Source: Girardinichthys multiradiatus
Lineage: Eukaryota; Chordata; Actinopteri; Cyprinodontiformes; Goodeidae
Assembly: GCF_021462225.1 (NCBI RefSeq)
Contig: NC_061808.1
Span: 19,071,119 to 19,135,118, forward strand
Direction of reading: 5' to 3'
DNA length: 64,000 nucleotides
Part shown: positions 25,146 through 38,029 of the stretch, in pieces
Numbering within the stretch: the stretch's first letter is position 1
Layout of the letters: the number at the start of each line of letters is the position of its first letter
Translations under genes and position numbers: made by a program
The notes under the pieces: generated by a model
The model's input: only the letters and a program-made list of their open reading frames with translations
The model's database searches: none
What the model was told of the DNA's origin: nothing

Positions 25146-28100
25146 CTCAGTAAGAATCTGCAAGTCACAATAGGCTTTAAAATAACAAAAGAAAGTAGGC
25201 CACAGGTAATTTCTATGTTTATTCTTCATACATATACATTTGACTTATTCCCTATGAATGCATGCAGTGTTTCCTCTGACTGAAGTTGACTTTGTTCCCC
25301 AAATGAATTGCTGAAATGACTCTCCCTGATTTCTACTAGACAGAGGAATTATAAGACCACAATCTATCTCATCAGAAGAAAGCTTTTGAACATGGTTCAT
25401 TTTACAAATCTGGTACGTGGACTTCTTTCAGGCACATTGCATTAAACTAAAAACCTCAATGCTGAAAGTTAAAATGCTAGTACCTAAGAAACTTTGCAAA
25501 AATTGCTGAAACAATGTCTGCATCAAACTTTTATTTTCTTAATGACAGTCTACTAAATTGCTGAAAGGGGTTGGCAGCATTGAGCTCCTTCGTTGCCAAA
25601 GCCCCATTAATGTCAGAGGGGGATGACTTTAAGACAAACAACCCTTGAGGGCCTGTCTAAATAGCCTGCAGCTCTGATGACTAACCTGATTTAAAGCTCC
25701 ATTTTAGGGGCCGTAAATCCTCCTTTTCAATATGAGTCTCCATCTTTCACTTCTCAGAGGCTTGTATGTGTCATGATTTTGGGGGATTTTATGTTTCGCA
25801 TTACATCATCCTTCACCTCACGCTATCAGGATTTACATATCCTGTGCAGAGGAGCTGGCCTCATCCATGAAATGACCTATTCAACTTTTTTTTTGTTCAG
25901 CATCAAGAATCTTCTCTGCTGTCAGTGTGAAGCTAATTGGATACAGCAGACGACCAAGCTTTGCTTCACAGCGAGGAGGAATAATTCTAGGAAATAAAAC
26001 ATAAAGGTATGATTACCGTGAAAACAGTGTAAATTCAGCTTTTTAAGTCCCGTCTCCAGAAAGGAGTGGCAGAGACAGCTGGGAAATAAAATTAAAGATG
26101 TCAGACAGGCCTGTGAATAAACTCCAAACACAGACACACTGATCAGGATGTCGCATTTTTATGTAAATTTCTGATTTAGCAGAAAACGCCACTCATTGGG
26201 CATTCATTGATATTAAAAATATTTCCCCAAATCACCCCAGAACTGCTAAGCCTTGTTCTGATCATCCTGGCACATGGTTGTCATAATAGTATGATGAAAA
26301 ACTCAACATCCATCACAAGGAAAGAGGATTTTAAATTATGCATGTATTTGAAAACTTGCTAACTTTAATTGCGCCTCATTTATTCCTTGACCTACATAGA
26401 AACTTCTTCAAAAATCATTAAACCCAAATCGATTAGGAGGTATAAAAGACTTACAATACTTTCAGGAAATCAACTCTCTCACATGGTTTAGGGATGCATC
26501 CAGTGAAATCGGTGGAGCAGCTGTGCCTTTCTTTGAATTGTCGAACACGTCTGCAGGTTTCAGTGCAGCCTCAGTTAGTCCCGGGGGGGTCTGCAGTTCT
26601 GAGGGATCTCCATTCAGAAATGCCTTGAGGTGCACGCCCTCTGATCTATCAGCTTCCTTTAAAGATCTAAGGACAGACTCTGCCTATATCATTGCTCGCA
26701 AAGAGCCCCAGAAATTAAACAGTTCCACACACAACAGGCACCATAAGTCCTGATCTCTACTGTCTTTCCTCCGAAGAAGGAAACGACTGCAGCGGAGTGT
26801 TGGACATGTTCTGAATAATTTTAAGGTTGTCTCAATTAGGCTTTCGTCATGCAAAAGCTCAGTCAGCACACATGTAGAGTCATAATGTAGAGCATTTTGA
26901 CTAACACCCACCATGCTTCACACCTCAGATGTTAGAATTTGCTGAATGCAGTTTTGTACCCTTTAGCAAGAGCTTTGCTAACATTTGTCAATCAGTGTTA
27001 AGAAATAATTCTGTAACCACAGAGGAATTTTATGCTCGTGAAAGTCTATTTTCTGGTCAATTTTGAGAAGAGGAAGATATGGCTGCATGACTAAGCTCCA
27101 AATTAAATGTAGTCTCTTTACAGTGGCTTCCTTTCTTGTTTCCCAGGGGCTTTGTGAGACAGAGCCTTCTTCAGCTTTTTGTCCCAGCACCTGGGTTGCA
27201 CATGTAAGCAAGCTGTGTGCCAGGATGGGATTGGTGATACCACAACACTGGTCGCATCATTTTAACAGATGTGGCTCTGTATCAGGCAGAATTTTATAAA
27301 CGCACCTGTGGCCAGGACCACCTGCTTTTTATTGCACCCTGAAGTCAGTGTGAATAATGAGCTGTTGGAAAATCGCTGAGTGTTGGAGAGGAATGACTCT
27401 GCCACACTTTCAGGGTACTACTGACATACTACCAAGGCTAGCCACATATAAAAGCAGAAAGCATAAACTGTCAAAGGAGCAAAATGGTAACACAGTGTTT
27501 TCAGCTTGCAACTAAGGCTATCAGTGTTAACATAGATATTTCGCAAAACAAGATTTTCTGCTTTGTTTGCCCATCTTGGTCACTGCTGTTTATTCAAATA
27601 TTTAAACAAAAAGTCAATGAATCTTCATAAAGGACCTCATGAACAAGAAAATGTTACATGCAATACTGACAAGTTAAACCTTATGTTATCTTAAAAAAAA
27701 AATAATCCAACTTCCTGTGTTTGGCTGCATGTTTAGTCTAAAGCTATATTTATTAAGAACAGTAGTATGTTCTCTTTAAACATAGGCACTTTACCTTTGA
27801 CTTCAGTAAATAAACACCTAACAGTAAGACTGCATTATATTAGGAACTTGTACTAAGACATTATTACTTCCAGTAATATTAATGTACTCACTGATATTGG
27901 GAGGATTACAGATATTTTTCTAAACTGAGGTTTTTTGTTTTGTTTGCACCTCCTGTAAACTCTGAGCACGCTGCGATTTTGATCTAAAAAAAATAGGATT
28001 TTTAGAAACACTTTCCTAATTGGAAATAAAATATTAAATATGTTTGTGCTTTATCCATGTGGATATTGTTATGTTCCCTGCCTGGTCTAGGGGGTAAAAG

Positions 28101-28483
28101 GGACTAACCTTCAGTATGTCTAAACAGTGACTGAGGAGATGTTTAAGATGTTTGTTTTCTGCCATATTTTAGCTTTTGTTTATACAGACTGGCACTTAGC
28201 TTCAGGGAGAGCTCAGGCCAATATAACAAACAAAACAACTTGAAAACAAACATAGGAAATTGCTTCACTTCACAAAAACATTCATATTGTGGATAAAACA
28301 ATATCCAGAGTTTATTAATCCATTAAACATTAAAACATAACATAGATGCTCACGGTGTGCATGCCCACTATTGCTTTCTGTGCTACAAATTATACCTTCC
28401 TGGAGCCAGATTTGTTTGTTTTTAATCTACCCGGGTTTGTTGTAGCCTTAAGAAGTCATATGACTGAAAGGAAATGGTAAACA
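25146..28483. other. Non-coding DNA
   Basis: No gene is supported. The segment 25560-25740 is less AT-rich and free of simple repeats and could be a conserved non-coding element. The plus-strand 76-codon frame at 26523 has no domain or splice context. Confidence 0.35.
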
Positions 28484-28617
28484 GTGCTGTATTTTGGATC
28501 TGCTTTCAGCTGATCCAAGATGCTGCAGCAAGAGTTCTGATGAACTTTAAAAAGAAAGATCATATTTCTCCTATTTTAGCTTCCCTTCATTGGCTCCCTG
28601 TTAAATCCAGAATATAA
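28484..28617 (+). pseudogene. Rex1-type LINE reverse transcriptase C-terminal fragment
   Basis: The plus-strand translation contains QLIQDAAARVL, DHISPIL and LHWLPV, the order and motifs at the end of the reverse transcriptase of Rex1/CR1/L2-type LINEs. It is cut at 28617 by the Gypsy LTR, so the LTR element appears to have landed in it or beside it. Confidence 0.7.
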
Positions 28618-28618
28618 C

Positions 28619-29335
28619 TGTTATGATTCTGGCACGTCTGCCTGCTCTGCTCTCACTCATGTAATCAACTCATCTGCTTCACCTGTCTGCTGCTGCGCTG
28701 CTGCGCAATCACCTTCATGACACACACCTGTGGAGCTGCAGTTATATACAGCCCTCTGACAGGCAGACGGTGCCAGATTTTCAAAAACATTTATGAGTAG
28801 TTATCCAGCCTTCCTTCCTGACTGATCTTGTTCTCTGACCTTGCCTTGCCTCACGGATTTTGTCTTCCTGCCTGCCCCTTGTCTGACGCCTCTAGCCCTG
28901 GAGCTTGACTCTGTTTCTGTCCCTGGATTTACACCCCAGCCAAGCCACTGGTTTATTCAGCCTGAGCCCGCTTGGCTCTCAAGTCCGCCTGGAATTATTG
29001 TCAAGAGGACAATCGCAGCTCTCTGAGTTCCAGTCACAGCTTCAGATGATTACTCTGAGGATTTGGATCAGTCGGCAATCCGACTTCAGTCTGTTGGATT
29101 CTTCATCCTCTTCTGGATTCTGTGCCTCCTTCCCAGACTGAGAAGGTTAGTGGCTTTATCTAACTCTTTGCAAGTCCTGAGTTTTATTCAGCCACTAACT
29201 AGTCTCTCTGTCCTCAGTGATTTGTTGAAACTGACTGCTGCTCTCCTGCTATCTGATCCTGAGTTTCTGAATAAACCTTTTAACTTTTCGCTTTGTGTTT
29301 GGCTGAATTTGGGTTCTCTGTCTCAGGCTGTGATA
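28619..29335 (+). mobile_element. Gypsy 5' LTR
   Basis: It starts with TGTTATGATTCTGGC at the Rex1 junction and ends near CTGTGATA, a mutated form of the usual CA terminus. It has the C/T-rich body (GCCTGCTCTGC, CCTGACTGATCTTG) and a late AATAAA (29270-29275, GAATAAACC) expected of such LTRs. The internal region follows at once with CTGGCCAAAAGATGG. No matching 3' LTR exists in the window. Confidence 0.75.
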
Positions 29336-29353
29336 GTAAAATCTGGCCAAAAG

Positions 29354-30484
29354 ATGGACCCATCGCCAGCACAGCAGTGGTGCGCTAATGTTGATCACTC
29401 TATTGCCCATCTAGAAGGGCTCTTATTACCCCAATTTTAAAATCTCTCCATTGGCTCCCAGTGGGTTTTCGTTTTAACTTCAAAATCCTGGTTCTGACTT
29501 TTAAAGCTCTGCATAGTCGGGCTCCCCTATACATTAGAGCCCTGTTGTGTTCGTATATCCCTTCTCGAAGGCGAAGGTCATTGGATCAGAATCTTCTTAA
29601 GGTAAATACATTTTTACTTCACTTTACTTAGATTCTGGCATGGGGGAAATAATTTCTATGCTGCGCTCCATGACTCCTGCCTCCACGCCAGTGCCCTCCC
29701 AGCCTCTTTCCCCCAGAGTTCCTGATCTGGTAAGAGAGCCTAGACTCACGCCTCCTGAGCTGTTTAAGGTAGATCCTGACCAGTGTCATGCTTTTCTTAC
29801 TCAGTGTGAGATTCATTTTGAGCTTCAGCCTTCTTCGTTCCCTTCTAAGTGCTCTAAGCAGGAAAATAATAAATGCCACCTATCTGGAAAGGCTAAGCAA
29901 TGGGGCACTGCGGAGTGGCAGAATGGTTCGGACACCTGTGCTTCTTATGCTGCATTTTCCAAGGAGCTCATCAATATTTTTGACCCAGGTCTTCCTAGTC
30001 GTGAGGCTGTCAGAGGTTTACTCGCCATAAAACAGGGAGAGAGAGAAGTGTCACATCTTATATCATTGACTTTCATTTGTTGGCACCTGACAGTTTTTGG
30101 AATGAGCATGCTCAAATGGATGCTTTCATGCAAGGTCTTAATGAGAACATCAAGGATGAACTGGCAACCTGGGACTACACTGCCTCCCTTCACCAACTTG
30201 AGGACCTGGCAACGCATATTGATTTATGGCTCACAGAAAGGAGGTGGGAGAGGTGTCATAAGGAGGTTAAACCTTCCTCAGCTCACAGTTCTGTTCCCCA
30301 CCTAGAACCCAAGGGTCTTTCACCCCCTTCTGAACACCGATATGACCATGAGCCCATGCAGTTGGGTCGATCAAAGATTTCTGTGTGGGAGCGCGATCGA
30401 CAAAGGAAAAACAACTTGTGCTTTTATTGTGGTGGACAGGGTCATGTTGCCTTCAAGTGTCTGTTAAAAGCCCAGGCTCAGTAG
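29354..30484 (+). pseudogene. Gypsy gag, interrupted and frameshifted
   Basis: The start MDPSPAQQW lies at 29354 just after the LTR. The frame is broken by a Rex1 fragment (29405-29630) and resumes at 29640 (MGEIISMLRSM, then LTPPELFKVDPDQCHAFLTQC, a capsid-like stretch). It shifts frame near 30080 and ends with a zinc knuckle CFYCGGQGHVAFKC (C-X2-C-X4-H-X4-C) near 30418-30460. Gag normally packages the element RNA; this copy cannot make an intact protein. Confidence 0.85.
29405..29630 (+). pseudogene. Second Rex1-type fragment, inside Gypsy gag
   Basis: The translation gives LITPILKSLHWLPVGFR, FKILVLTFKALH and RRRSLDQN, again the C terminus of a Rex1-like reverse transcriptase. It overlaps in content with the fragment at 28484-28617, so it is a separate insertion and not the other half of the same copy. 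Confidence 0.7.
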
Positions 30485-30539
30485 AGGTGAGGAGAAATCT
30501 ACTGAGCCATAGCCAACTGTCTGTCTCCCCATGCTTGTT

Positions 30540-30890
30540 TCCTGCAACCATTCAAGTGTCTTCTACTTCTCATCAGGTGTCAGTGTTCATTGACTCAGGG
30601 GCGGACACAGAATTTATGGATGAGTCGTTCGCCAGGGACCATGACATCAAGCTCCTTCCCACGTCTGACACCCATAATGTCCTGGTTTGGATGGTCATAG
30701 CATCAACAGTTCACACTACAAAACAGAGGTAATCAAACTCGCACTAGGGGGCAACCATTTGGATGAAGTGACTTTCAGGATCATCAACTCTCCTAAACTA
30801 CCCATTGTTTTAGGGCCTCCTGGTTGCAAAAGCACAACCCCCACATTGACTGGCAAGCCAAAGAGATTTTGGGCTGGGCTAAGTCCTGCT
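30540..30890 (+). pseudogene. Gypsy protease region
   Basis: The aspartic protease active site reads VFIDSGADTEFMDESFA near 30583-30640. The frame shifts near 30700-30730 and continues as EVIKLALGGNHLDEVTFRII. Retroviral-type proteases release the Gag and Pol products. This one is broken. Confidence 0.8.
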
Positions 30891-30935
30891 TAGCCACGTG
30901 TCTGTCTTCTGCCACCACAGGTAACATTCCTGAAA

Positions 30936-32177
30936 ATGACATTGAGGAGACATACCCCGATTTTGTCTAAGGTGCATCCTGAATATCATGCTTTTAAGGA
31001 GATTTTCAACAAATCCAGAGCCACGGCATTTCCACCTCACAGACCCAATGACTGTGCCATTGAGCTCCTACCCTCCACTTCTCCCCCTAGGGGTCGATTG
31101 TATTCATTGTCTGGACCAGAGAACCAAGCCATGAGGAGGTATGTCGATGAATCATTAAAGGCTGGTATAATCAGACCCTCTTCTTCTCCAGCAGGGGCAG
31201 GCTTCTTCTTTGTGGGGAAGAAGGATGGTTCCTTGAGACCATGCATCGACTGCAGGGGACTAAACATCACCATCAAGAACCGATACCTTCTACCACTCAT
31301 GAACACTGCTTTCGACCAGATTCAAGGCGCCAAGATTTTCTCCAAGCTAGACTTGAGAAACGCTTACCACCTTGTCTGCATCAAGGAGGTGGACGAATGG
31401 AAGACGGCATTTAACACTCCCACTGGTCACTATGAGTACTGCGTAATGCCTTTTGGTTTAACTAATGTCCCTGCAGTGTTTCAGGCATTGGTTAATGATG
31501 ATCTGAGGTACATGGTTGGACAGTTTGTTTTTGTTTACCTTGACAACATTCTGATTTATTCCCAGGATCCGGAAACTCACAGAAGTCATGTTCGGGCCAT
31601 TCTTCTCCATCTTCTTCAAAATCATCTGTTTGTCAAAGCTGAAAAGTGTGAGTTTCACACCACCACCACTTCATTCTTGGGATTCATTATCTCTCCTGAC
31701 AAAGTCATTGTGGATCCTTCCAAAGTCAGGGCGGTCTTGGAATGGCCTTCTACCGATTGCAAGCAGCTACAAAGGTTTCTAGGGTTTCCTAACTTTTACA
31801 GATGTTTTATCAGAAATTATAGCCTAGTAGCAGCCCCTCTTAACGCCCTCACATCTTCTAAGGTCAAGTTTGTATGGAATGAGATGGCAGAAAGAGCATT
31901 TGTCAAGCTCAAAGGTTTATTTATGTCTGCTCCTGTTCTACGGTCCCCTAACCCCGAAAAACAGTTCATAGTGGAGGTTGACGCCTCTAACACTGGGGTT
32001 GGAGCAGTCCTAAGCCAAAGAAGTTCTGATCGTATTCACCCATGTGCCTTCTTTTCTAGGACTTTGTCCCAAGCAGAACGCAATTATGATGTGGGGGACC
32101 TGGAATCAAAAATGGCAAACTGGACACCCTGTCCAGAATACAGGAACCCTCTGAGTCACAGGCCTCTGGGAGGATGA
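30936..32177 (+). pseudogene. Gypsy reverse transcriptase/RNase H with YLDN box
   Basis: This is a 413-codon frame. It holds RT motifs in order: [39 protein letters not shown] and [13 protein letters not shown], then the palm/thumb [11 protein letters not shown] and the RNase H start [16 protein letters not shown]. The catalytic YxDD box has its second aspartate replaced by asparagine (codon AAC, near 31540), which should abolish polymerase activity. RNase H breaks off after about residue 390 by frameshift. The frame is otherwise long, so decay is moderate. Confidence 0.9.
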
Positions 32178-32365
32178 GTTTATTCTCCCGGAATCAGTGA
32201 GACTCTGTCACCATGTTGGAATTGGAAGGAGAGGTTAGAGATGCCACCAAAGACCTCCTTATCCCAACTTCATGCCCACCTGACCGATGTTTTGTCCCGG
32301 AGTGCCTCGTACTTAATTAATGCCATAATTCACATCTGTTCTGTCATCCTGGTATCAGCAGGACA

Positions 32366-33340
32366 TTGCAGATGGTCCAGACTCAGTTTTGGTGGCCATC
32401 TCTTGTCAAAGATGTTACAGATTACATCACGGCCTGTACTCAATGTTCCCAAGCCAAGTCTTCTTGTCGCCCTCCTGCTGGACTCTTACATCCACTACCT
32501 ATTCCTCCTCGTCCCTGGTCACACATAGCCATGGACTTCGTGACAGGTTTGCCAGTTTCTAATGGCTTCACAGTTCTGTTAACTGTCATCGACAGGTTTT
32601 CAGAGATGGTTCACCTTGTCCCTCTCAAGAAGTTGCCTTCAGCCAAGAAAATGGGGGACATTTTGGCACGTGAGGTCTTTCGCCTTTACGGCATACCCAC
32701 AGACATTGTCTCGGACAGATGGCCCCAGTTCATGTCATGTTTCTGGAGAGAGTTTTGTTCCTTGCTGGGAATTACAGTCAGTTTGTCCTCAGGATTTCAC
32801 CCACAGTCGGATGGACAAACTGAGATGGCCAACCAGGAGGTGGAGACCAAACTTCGCACACTATGTGAGTCAGACTCAACAAAATGGTCTCAAAATTTAC
32901 CCTGGGTTGAATATGCTGTCAACACCCTCCCGGCTAGTGCCACAGGGTTATCCTCTTTCCAATTTGTTTGGTTTTCAGCCACCCTTGTTCACAGTCCAGG
33001 AGAAAGATGAGGTTCCTTCTGCTCAGGCCGTGGCCCTAAGATGTCAACGCATCTGGAGACAGGCAAGAAGGTCCATGATCAGGATGTCGGAGATGCAGGC
33101 ATGCACAGCAAATCATCGGACAGTCCCTGCTTCAAGCTACCAGGTGGGACAGAAGGTTTGGCTGTCCACCAAGGACCCCGCTTCTGGTTGACTCCTGTAA
33201 GCTGGCACCCCGTTTTGTGGGACCTTTTCCCATATTCAAGATCATCAATCCTGTGGCTGTTCATTTACGTCTGCCTCGCGCCATGAGAGTTCACCCTACC
33301 TTCCACGTGTCCCGGATCGGGCCCACCTCCGGGCCCCCTC
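32366..33340 (+). pseudogene. Gypsy integrase
   Basis: It starts in the zinc-binding part ([10 protein letters not shown]; the first His residues are lost in decayed sequence at 32180-32360). The catalytic core holds [21 protein letters not shown] and [16 protein letters not shown], giving the D,D,E triad. It frameshifts near 32990 and 33040-33190. The C-terminal [11 protein letters not shown] survives. Integrase joins element DNA to the host; this copy is inactive. Confidence 0.88.
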
Positions 33341-33384
33341 CACCCGCCCGGCTTCTTGCTGATGGCCTATACAAAAAGGTCTAA

Positions 33385-34165
33385 TTTGGTCAAAAAGGTA
33401 AGTTTGTTCTAATGTAACCAGAGGTCCTTCTCCCACAAGTCTGCTGGGTCCCCTACAGGGAATGTGACAAATTGCTAATGGGATTTCTTATTGCTTTCTT
33501 TCAGCAAAGGCTTTCTTTCTACCATTCTTCCATAAAGGCCAGATTTGTAGAGTGTACAGCTAAGGCTTGCCCCTGCTGCAGATCTTCCAGAGTCGTCATG
33601 GGCCTCCTAGCTGCTTCTCTGATAGGTGTTCCCCTTGCTCAGCCTTTTCATTTAGGTAGAAGGCAATGTTTGGTTAGACATGCAGTTGTGCCAAACCTTT
33701 TCCATTTTAAGCTAGTGAGTCTGAAAGTGCTCTGCGAGATCTTAAAAGCTTGGAACATTGTTTTATAACCTCACCCTTCTTTAAACTTCTCTGCAACTTC
33801 ATCCATTACCTGTCCTGGTATGTTCCTTGTTCTTTATGATGCTGTTTGTTCACTTATTTTCACTAACAGATCTATAAGGCTTTCACAGAACAGCTGGATT
33901 CAGTTGACTTCTGAAGTCAGTTGATGGCACTGGATTTTATTTACTGATATCAAATTAAGGGGTGGCAAAATATAGTAAGCCATACTTTTCGGGTTTTAGT
34001 AGTAAAAAAACAAATAGGAAAAATCTTGTACCATTTTCTTTCCACTCCACAAAGTAAATACTTTGTGTTATTCTGTCTCATAAATACATTCAAGTCTGTG
34101 TTTTTATTGTGACAAAATTAAAAAAATTTCAAATTGTATGAATACTTTATCCAGGTATTGAATAC
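33385..34165 (-). mobile_element. Tc1-like transposon fragment at the Gypsy 3' edge
   Basis: The sequence 33420-33570 is antisense transposase (reverse complement of landmarks such as GGACCCAGCAGAC and TCTGGCCTTTATGGAAGAATGG). The N-terminal region follows to about 33830, then a terminal-repeat style end with TTTTATTGTGACAAAATTAAAAAAATTTC near 34100. The C-terminal half is missing at the Gypsy boundary. Frames are broken. Confidence 0.72.
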
Positions 34166-36262
34166 ATTTTAGATATTTGAAGGCTTGGTAACTTTAATAG
34201 AATCTGCAGGAGGGTGTAACTGTATGATCTGGTTTTCATGGGCAATCCATCCAGTCGATTTTGAGAATTATGGTTTTAAAACCAAATATGTGAACTCTGT
34301 TAGCTGTACTACAGAAAATGTAAAAGTGTCACTAAAACAAATATCCATCTTATTCTAACCCTGAATTTCAGTACAAATTTTCACAGCCATCCAACCATCA
34401 TACAAATTTACAAAAGGTGCAGATCAGTGTCTCAAGGCTGGAAGATAAAATTGCAGGTTCTTTTGATTTTCAAGAAATTGTTTAAATAATTAAAACAGCT
34501 CAACCTTGGCAGAAATATTTAAGTCCAACATATCTGCTCTGTAATAATTTAACATACCAGGTAAATTTCAGTAATGGCTAGAAACAGAACAGCACGCTCC
34601 AAACATTTCTTTGCAAGTCAAACAAACATCATCCTGAACCACTCACACCTTCCATTTCTTCAACTGAGTTTGCAAAAACAGATATATCTCTGACGACTCA
34701 AAAAAGTATGAGCAGATTTCGGCAGAGTGGATATGTAAATCCATACATAGGTGCTAGTCAATGTCAGTCTTCTCAGCTCTTCTAGGCAGAGTCTCAGGGG
34801 AGTCAAAAACTGATGTGCTTAGGAGAGGATACTGTCAGCATGATTGCTTCTGCTTTCTAAAAAAAAGCAGTAAGGAAAAGGAAGCAGGGTACAGATCTTG
34901 GTGCAGTACAAAAAAGTTAAGCCTTCTGTACGCTATACACTGAGATATGGCTGTTCCCAAAGCACAGTTTAAGAAAAAGGAAGGTTTGTTTGTCCACAAA
35001 AAAGGAGAACATAAAACCAGCTACCTTTAACTTTTGACCAAAACCATAAAAACTCAGCAGACGTAAGAGCCTCATTTTCTTGTTGTGTAGTAAGGTTTAA
35101 AATACTTTAACAAAAAACTTGATTTTGACATTCAAGATGAAGATTTAAATTTTTCTTAAGTTTTCACCTTGTAGCCACTGAGAATTAAAATGTGAAACCA
35201 TCTTTCTGATGGCTAAAGCTTGCCTGAAACTGGGTATTGCAACTGCACAATGATCCCAAACACAGCAAAGAAATCTATGGAAGCCATGTCAGGACCTCTA
35301 AAGAGACATTAACAAACACCAGTAAACCAATAAACTGTTGCAAAAACAGAGAGTTGAAATCCCTTCAGAATGATGTGGGACTGATAGTCGTTAAAGAAAT
35401 GAATGTCTTACTTCATTGGTGGTAAAGAAGGTTCTACAATTTGCTGAATCATCGGGTGTACTTAGTTTCACACAAAATTTTGGCTTCATGTGTTTGTTAA
35501 CAAATATTAACAGTGTGGAATCTGCTGTATACTTTAGATTAGTTTTAAATCATTTTAGAACTTGGAGAAGTCCAAATAATGTTTTTCAAGTCTAGATACA
35601 TAAAACCTTACACTTGAAAGTGGGTGTAAAACAATGGACAAAATACTGGTCAGACATTCTCTTTTTACATGTGTAACTAGTGATTTGTGTTTAATAACTT
35701 AGCTATTTTTGATTACAAAAAAAACAATTGTAAGTTTAGAAAGCCTAAAACAACTTCCTTAGATTGGTTTTTCACTTTGCCAAGAACTCAGATAATCAAA
35801 TCTGGTCTGTTAAACAAAAAGGTTAGATTTTTCAAAACTCTTTAAAATTTACACTAATCCATCGGGATTTGCTAAAGACAATAGAGTACTACCATAGATT
35901 ACATGTGTTTAATTTAAGCAGTAGACAAACTTAAATGCTGCCTTAAAAACGTAGTGTAGAGGTAGAAAAAAGCTGTAAAAACATTTAAGTGCGTGCTCTA
36001 AACACATTATATGCAAGCCTTCGTACCCACAAACCTGCTTCATAGCGGTTTTCAGCAGCACAACGGTTCCTGAAGTGGATCAAAGAAAATGTTAAATAAA
36101 TGATGTTTGCTTTAATCAGCATTTAGATTAAGGTTTTATGCCTTATTTTGTATCCACCACTAAAAATTACTTTAATCGTTTATCTGCTGTATCTCTCTTT
36201 CACAAGAGAAGTGCCCCACCTACAACTGCAAGCACTGCCGCTACATCTGCTGCTGCCATCAG
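34166..36262. other. Non-coding AT-rich DNA
   Basis: No gene or element recognised. Confidence 0.35.
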
Positions 36263-37049
36263 TCATAGTTTTCGTAATAGATCTGACCCACATGCAGAAC
36301 ACTGAGGAACAACTGAATCAGCGAAAGGTGTTTTATTTACAATAAGTGAGTCTGGAACATGAACGGGTGAATCGCCAACTGTATGAAAAGAGGTGGAAGA
36401 GAACTGGTGAGACAGGGAACTTATAATATTGCAAAATAACGAAAGGTAACCATTGTAATCAGAAGAGCGGCTTACCAAATGAATGCAGTCAGGTCACCAG
36501 GGGTAGAGGGAGTCGGGACCCAGGTGTGCGAAGCGGCAAAAATCTAGCTGGTTTACTTGAGCTGCAGAGCGAGTTCTGGTGGTTTCAGGAGTTCGTTCAA
36601 TGTTCAGGTACTTGCGTTGGAGGGTGGACAGGGTACGCTTCTGCCTTGGTTAAGGAGACGGAAAATAACAGGAAGCTGCCAGCTTGGTACTTGGAAACAA
36701 AATCCAAATGAAAATCCACCAAACATAGGTAATCTTGATCGTCCAGAAACTTCTGGAACCGAAGTTAAAGTTCAACGAAGAATGATCAAAAGGTTCAGGT
36801 TTCTGCCTGCAAAGGAACATAAACAACGTCAGCTTAAAGACAAAGACCGATGCATTGCTTAACAGTGGCTGAGTTTGTTACCACTGAAGGCAAACACTCT
36901 GCCATAGAAGTGCTGGCAGCCTCCTGCTTAAATACTCCTCAAAGCAATCAGCAGATCAGTCACACCTGAGAAACTCCAGCACCATTTGGAAACTGAAAAC
37001 AAAGTCACAAAGAAAGCACAACACACACACTGAACCCAGAACCCCGACA
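36263..37049 (-). mobile_element. Probable solo LTR
   Basis: On the minus strand it begins TGTCGGGGTTCTGGG at 37049 and has a TATA-like AGTATTTAAGCAG near 36930. A late AATAAAACACC near 36340 comes about 75 bp before the end, followed by TCTGCATGTGGGTC, typical of teleost Gypsy-type LTR ends. About 787 bp with no internal element on either side. The short frames across it (36526-36862) are not genes. ATCAG precedes the left end and occurs two bases beyond the right end, so the target duplication is not certain. Confidence 0.6.
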
Positions 37050-38029
37050 AGATCAGGCAAGTCCGTAAACACGCTGTGAAAAAAAAGTCATGTTATGGAT
37101 GACACCATCCCAAAATTGCATATTTTACACAACGCAGAGTCCTGCTTGTTTTCCCATTGGAACCGCTGTGGATGCAGATGATGCCTTCTGTTACAGAGCA
37201 GCATTCTTTTTTTTACAGAGCATTCAATACCCATGTTTAATAAAGTGTCCAATAAATTGATATCTTGGTTTATTCTATCTATATAACATGCTGCGGATCA
37301 TGACTAGAATGCAGCAAAGAATCCTGCAACCATTAATAAAAAGTTCCAATTTTACTCAAAAGCTAAATATGCAGGATAGTGGTCCTTAAGAACTGACTTT
37401 GGACACCACTATGGTGTGGTAATGGCAGCGCTAGCAAAGCAATTTGTTTTGGTATGTCATAAGCTGGATTGTTTTTAGGTAGCTTGTTAGCAGCTAAGCT
37501 AAATTTCTTCTTTTTGTCTGTGATAATCACACACTCACATGGACATGACCTACAAAAGTTTTGACATGTGCACACATGTCTAGTAGCTGCTGTTTAAAGA
37601 TTTGATCAGATGAAGCTTAACCTGTGGCTTCAGTTGGTGTGTGTTAAAGATGGATTAATTCTGTGATCAGTTTATATTACAGTTACCAACAGACAAGAAA
37701 TCAGAATGTATCTGAAGAATCTAAATTTAAAGCTTTCACAAAAGTGAAGTTGACTAGCCAGATAAATACACTGGTATACATAATCAGAGTCAATTTCTTC
37801 AGGTCACCTCCCCAATCTTTAAAACTAAAGGGACAGATGTGATAACATGTTGCCACGTGTTTTGTTTTTTTATCCGTATTTGTTTCAAAATAGGCTGCTT
37901 TCTTACATGTAAAAATGCCTTTCTGGACGTTGCCAACAGAATTCATACAATGTACTGTATTTTGTGAATGTGTCATGGCATTTGTTATCAATACCCTGAT
38001 GCAAGCAACAACTACAGAAAAAGAAAGAT
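37050..38029. other. Non-coding DNA
   Basis: Nothing recognised apart from short homopolymers. Confidence 0.35.

Larger units (their letters stand above)
28619..33384 (+). mobile_element. Decayed Ty3/Gypsy retrotransposon, 3' truncated
   Basis: The order is LTR, gag, protease, reverse transcriptase, RNase H, integrase, as in Ty3/Gypsy. It is broken by frameshifts, a Rex1 fragment in gag and the loss of the 3' LTR. The right edge runs into a Tc1 remnant at about 33385. The integrase end ([11 protein letters not shown], near 33290-33325) and a short proline-rich tail are the last recognisable parts. Confidence 0.9.

Noticed and set aside
36526..36862. Two overlapping plus-strand frames as a gene
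   Set aside because: They lie antisense inside a stretch with LTR start, TATA-like box and polyadenylation signal on the minus strand.
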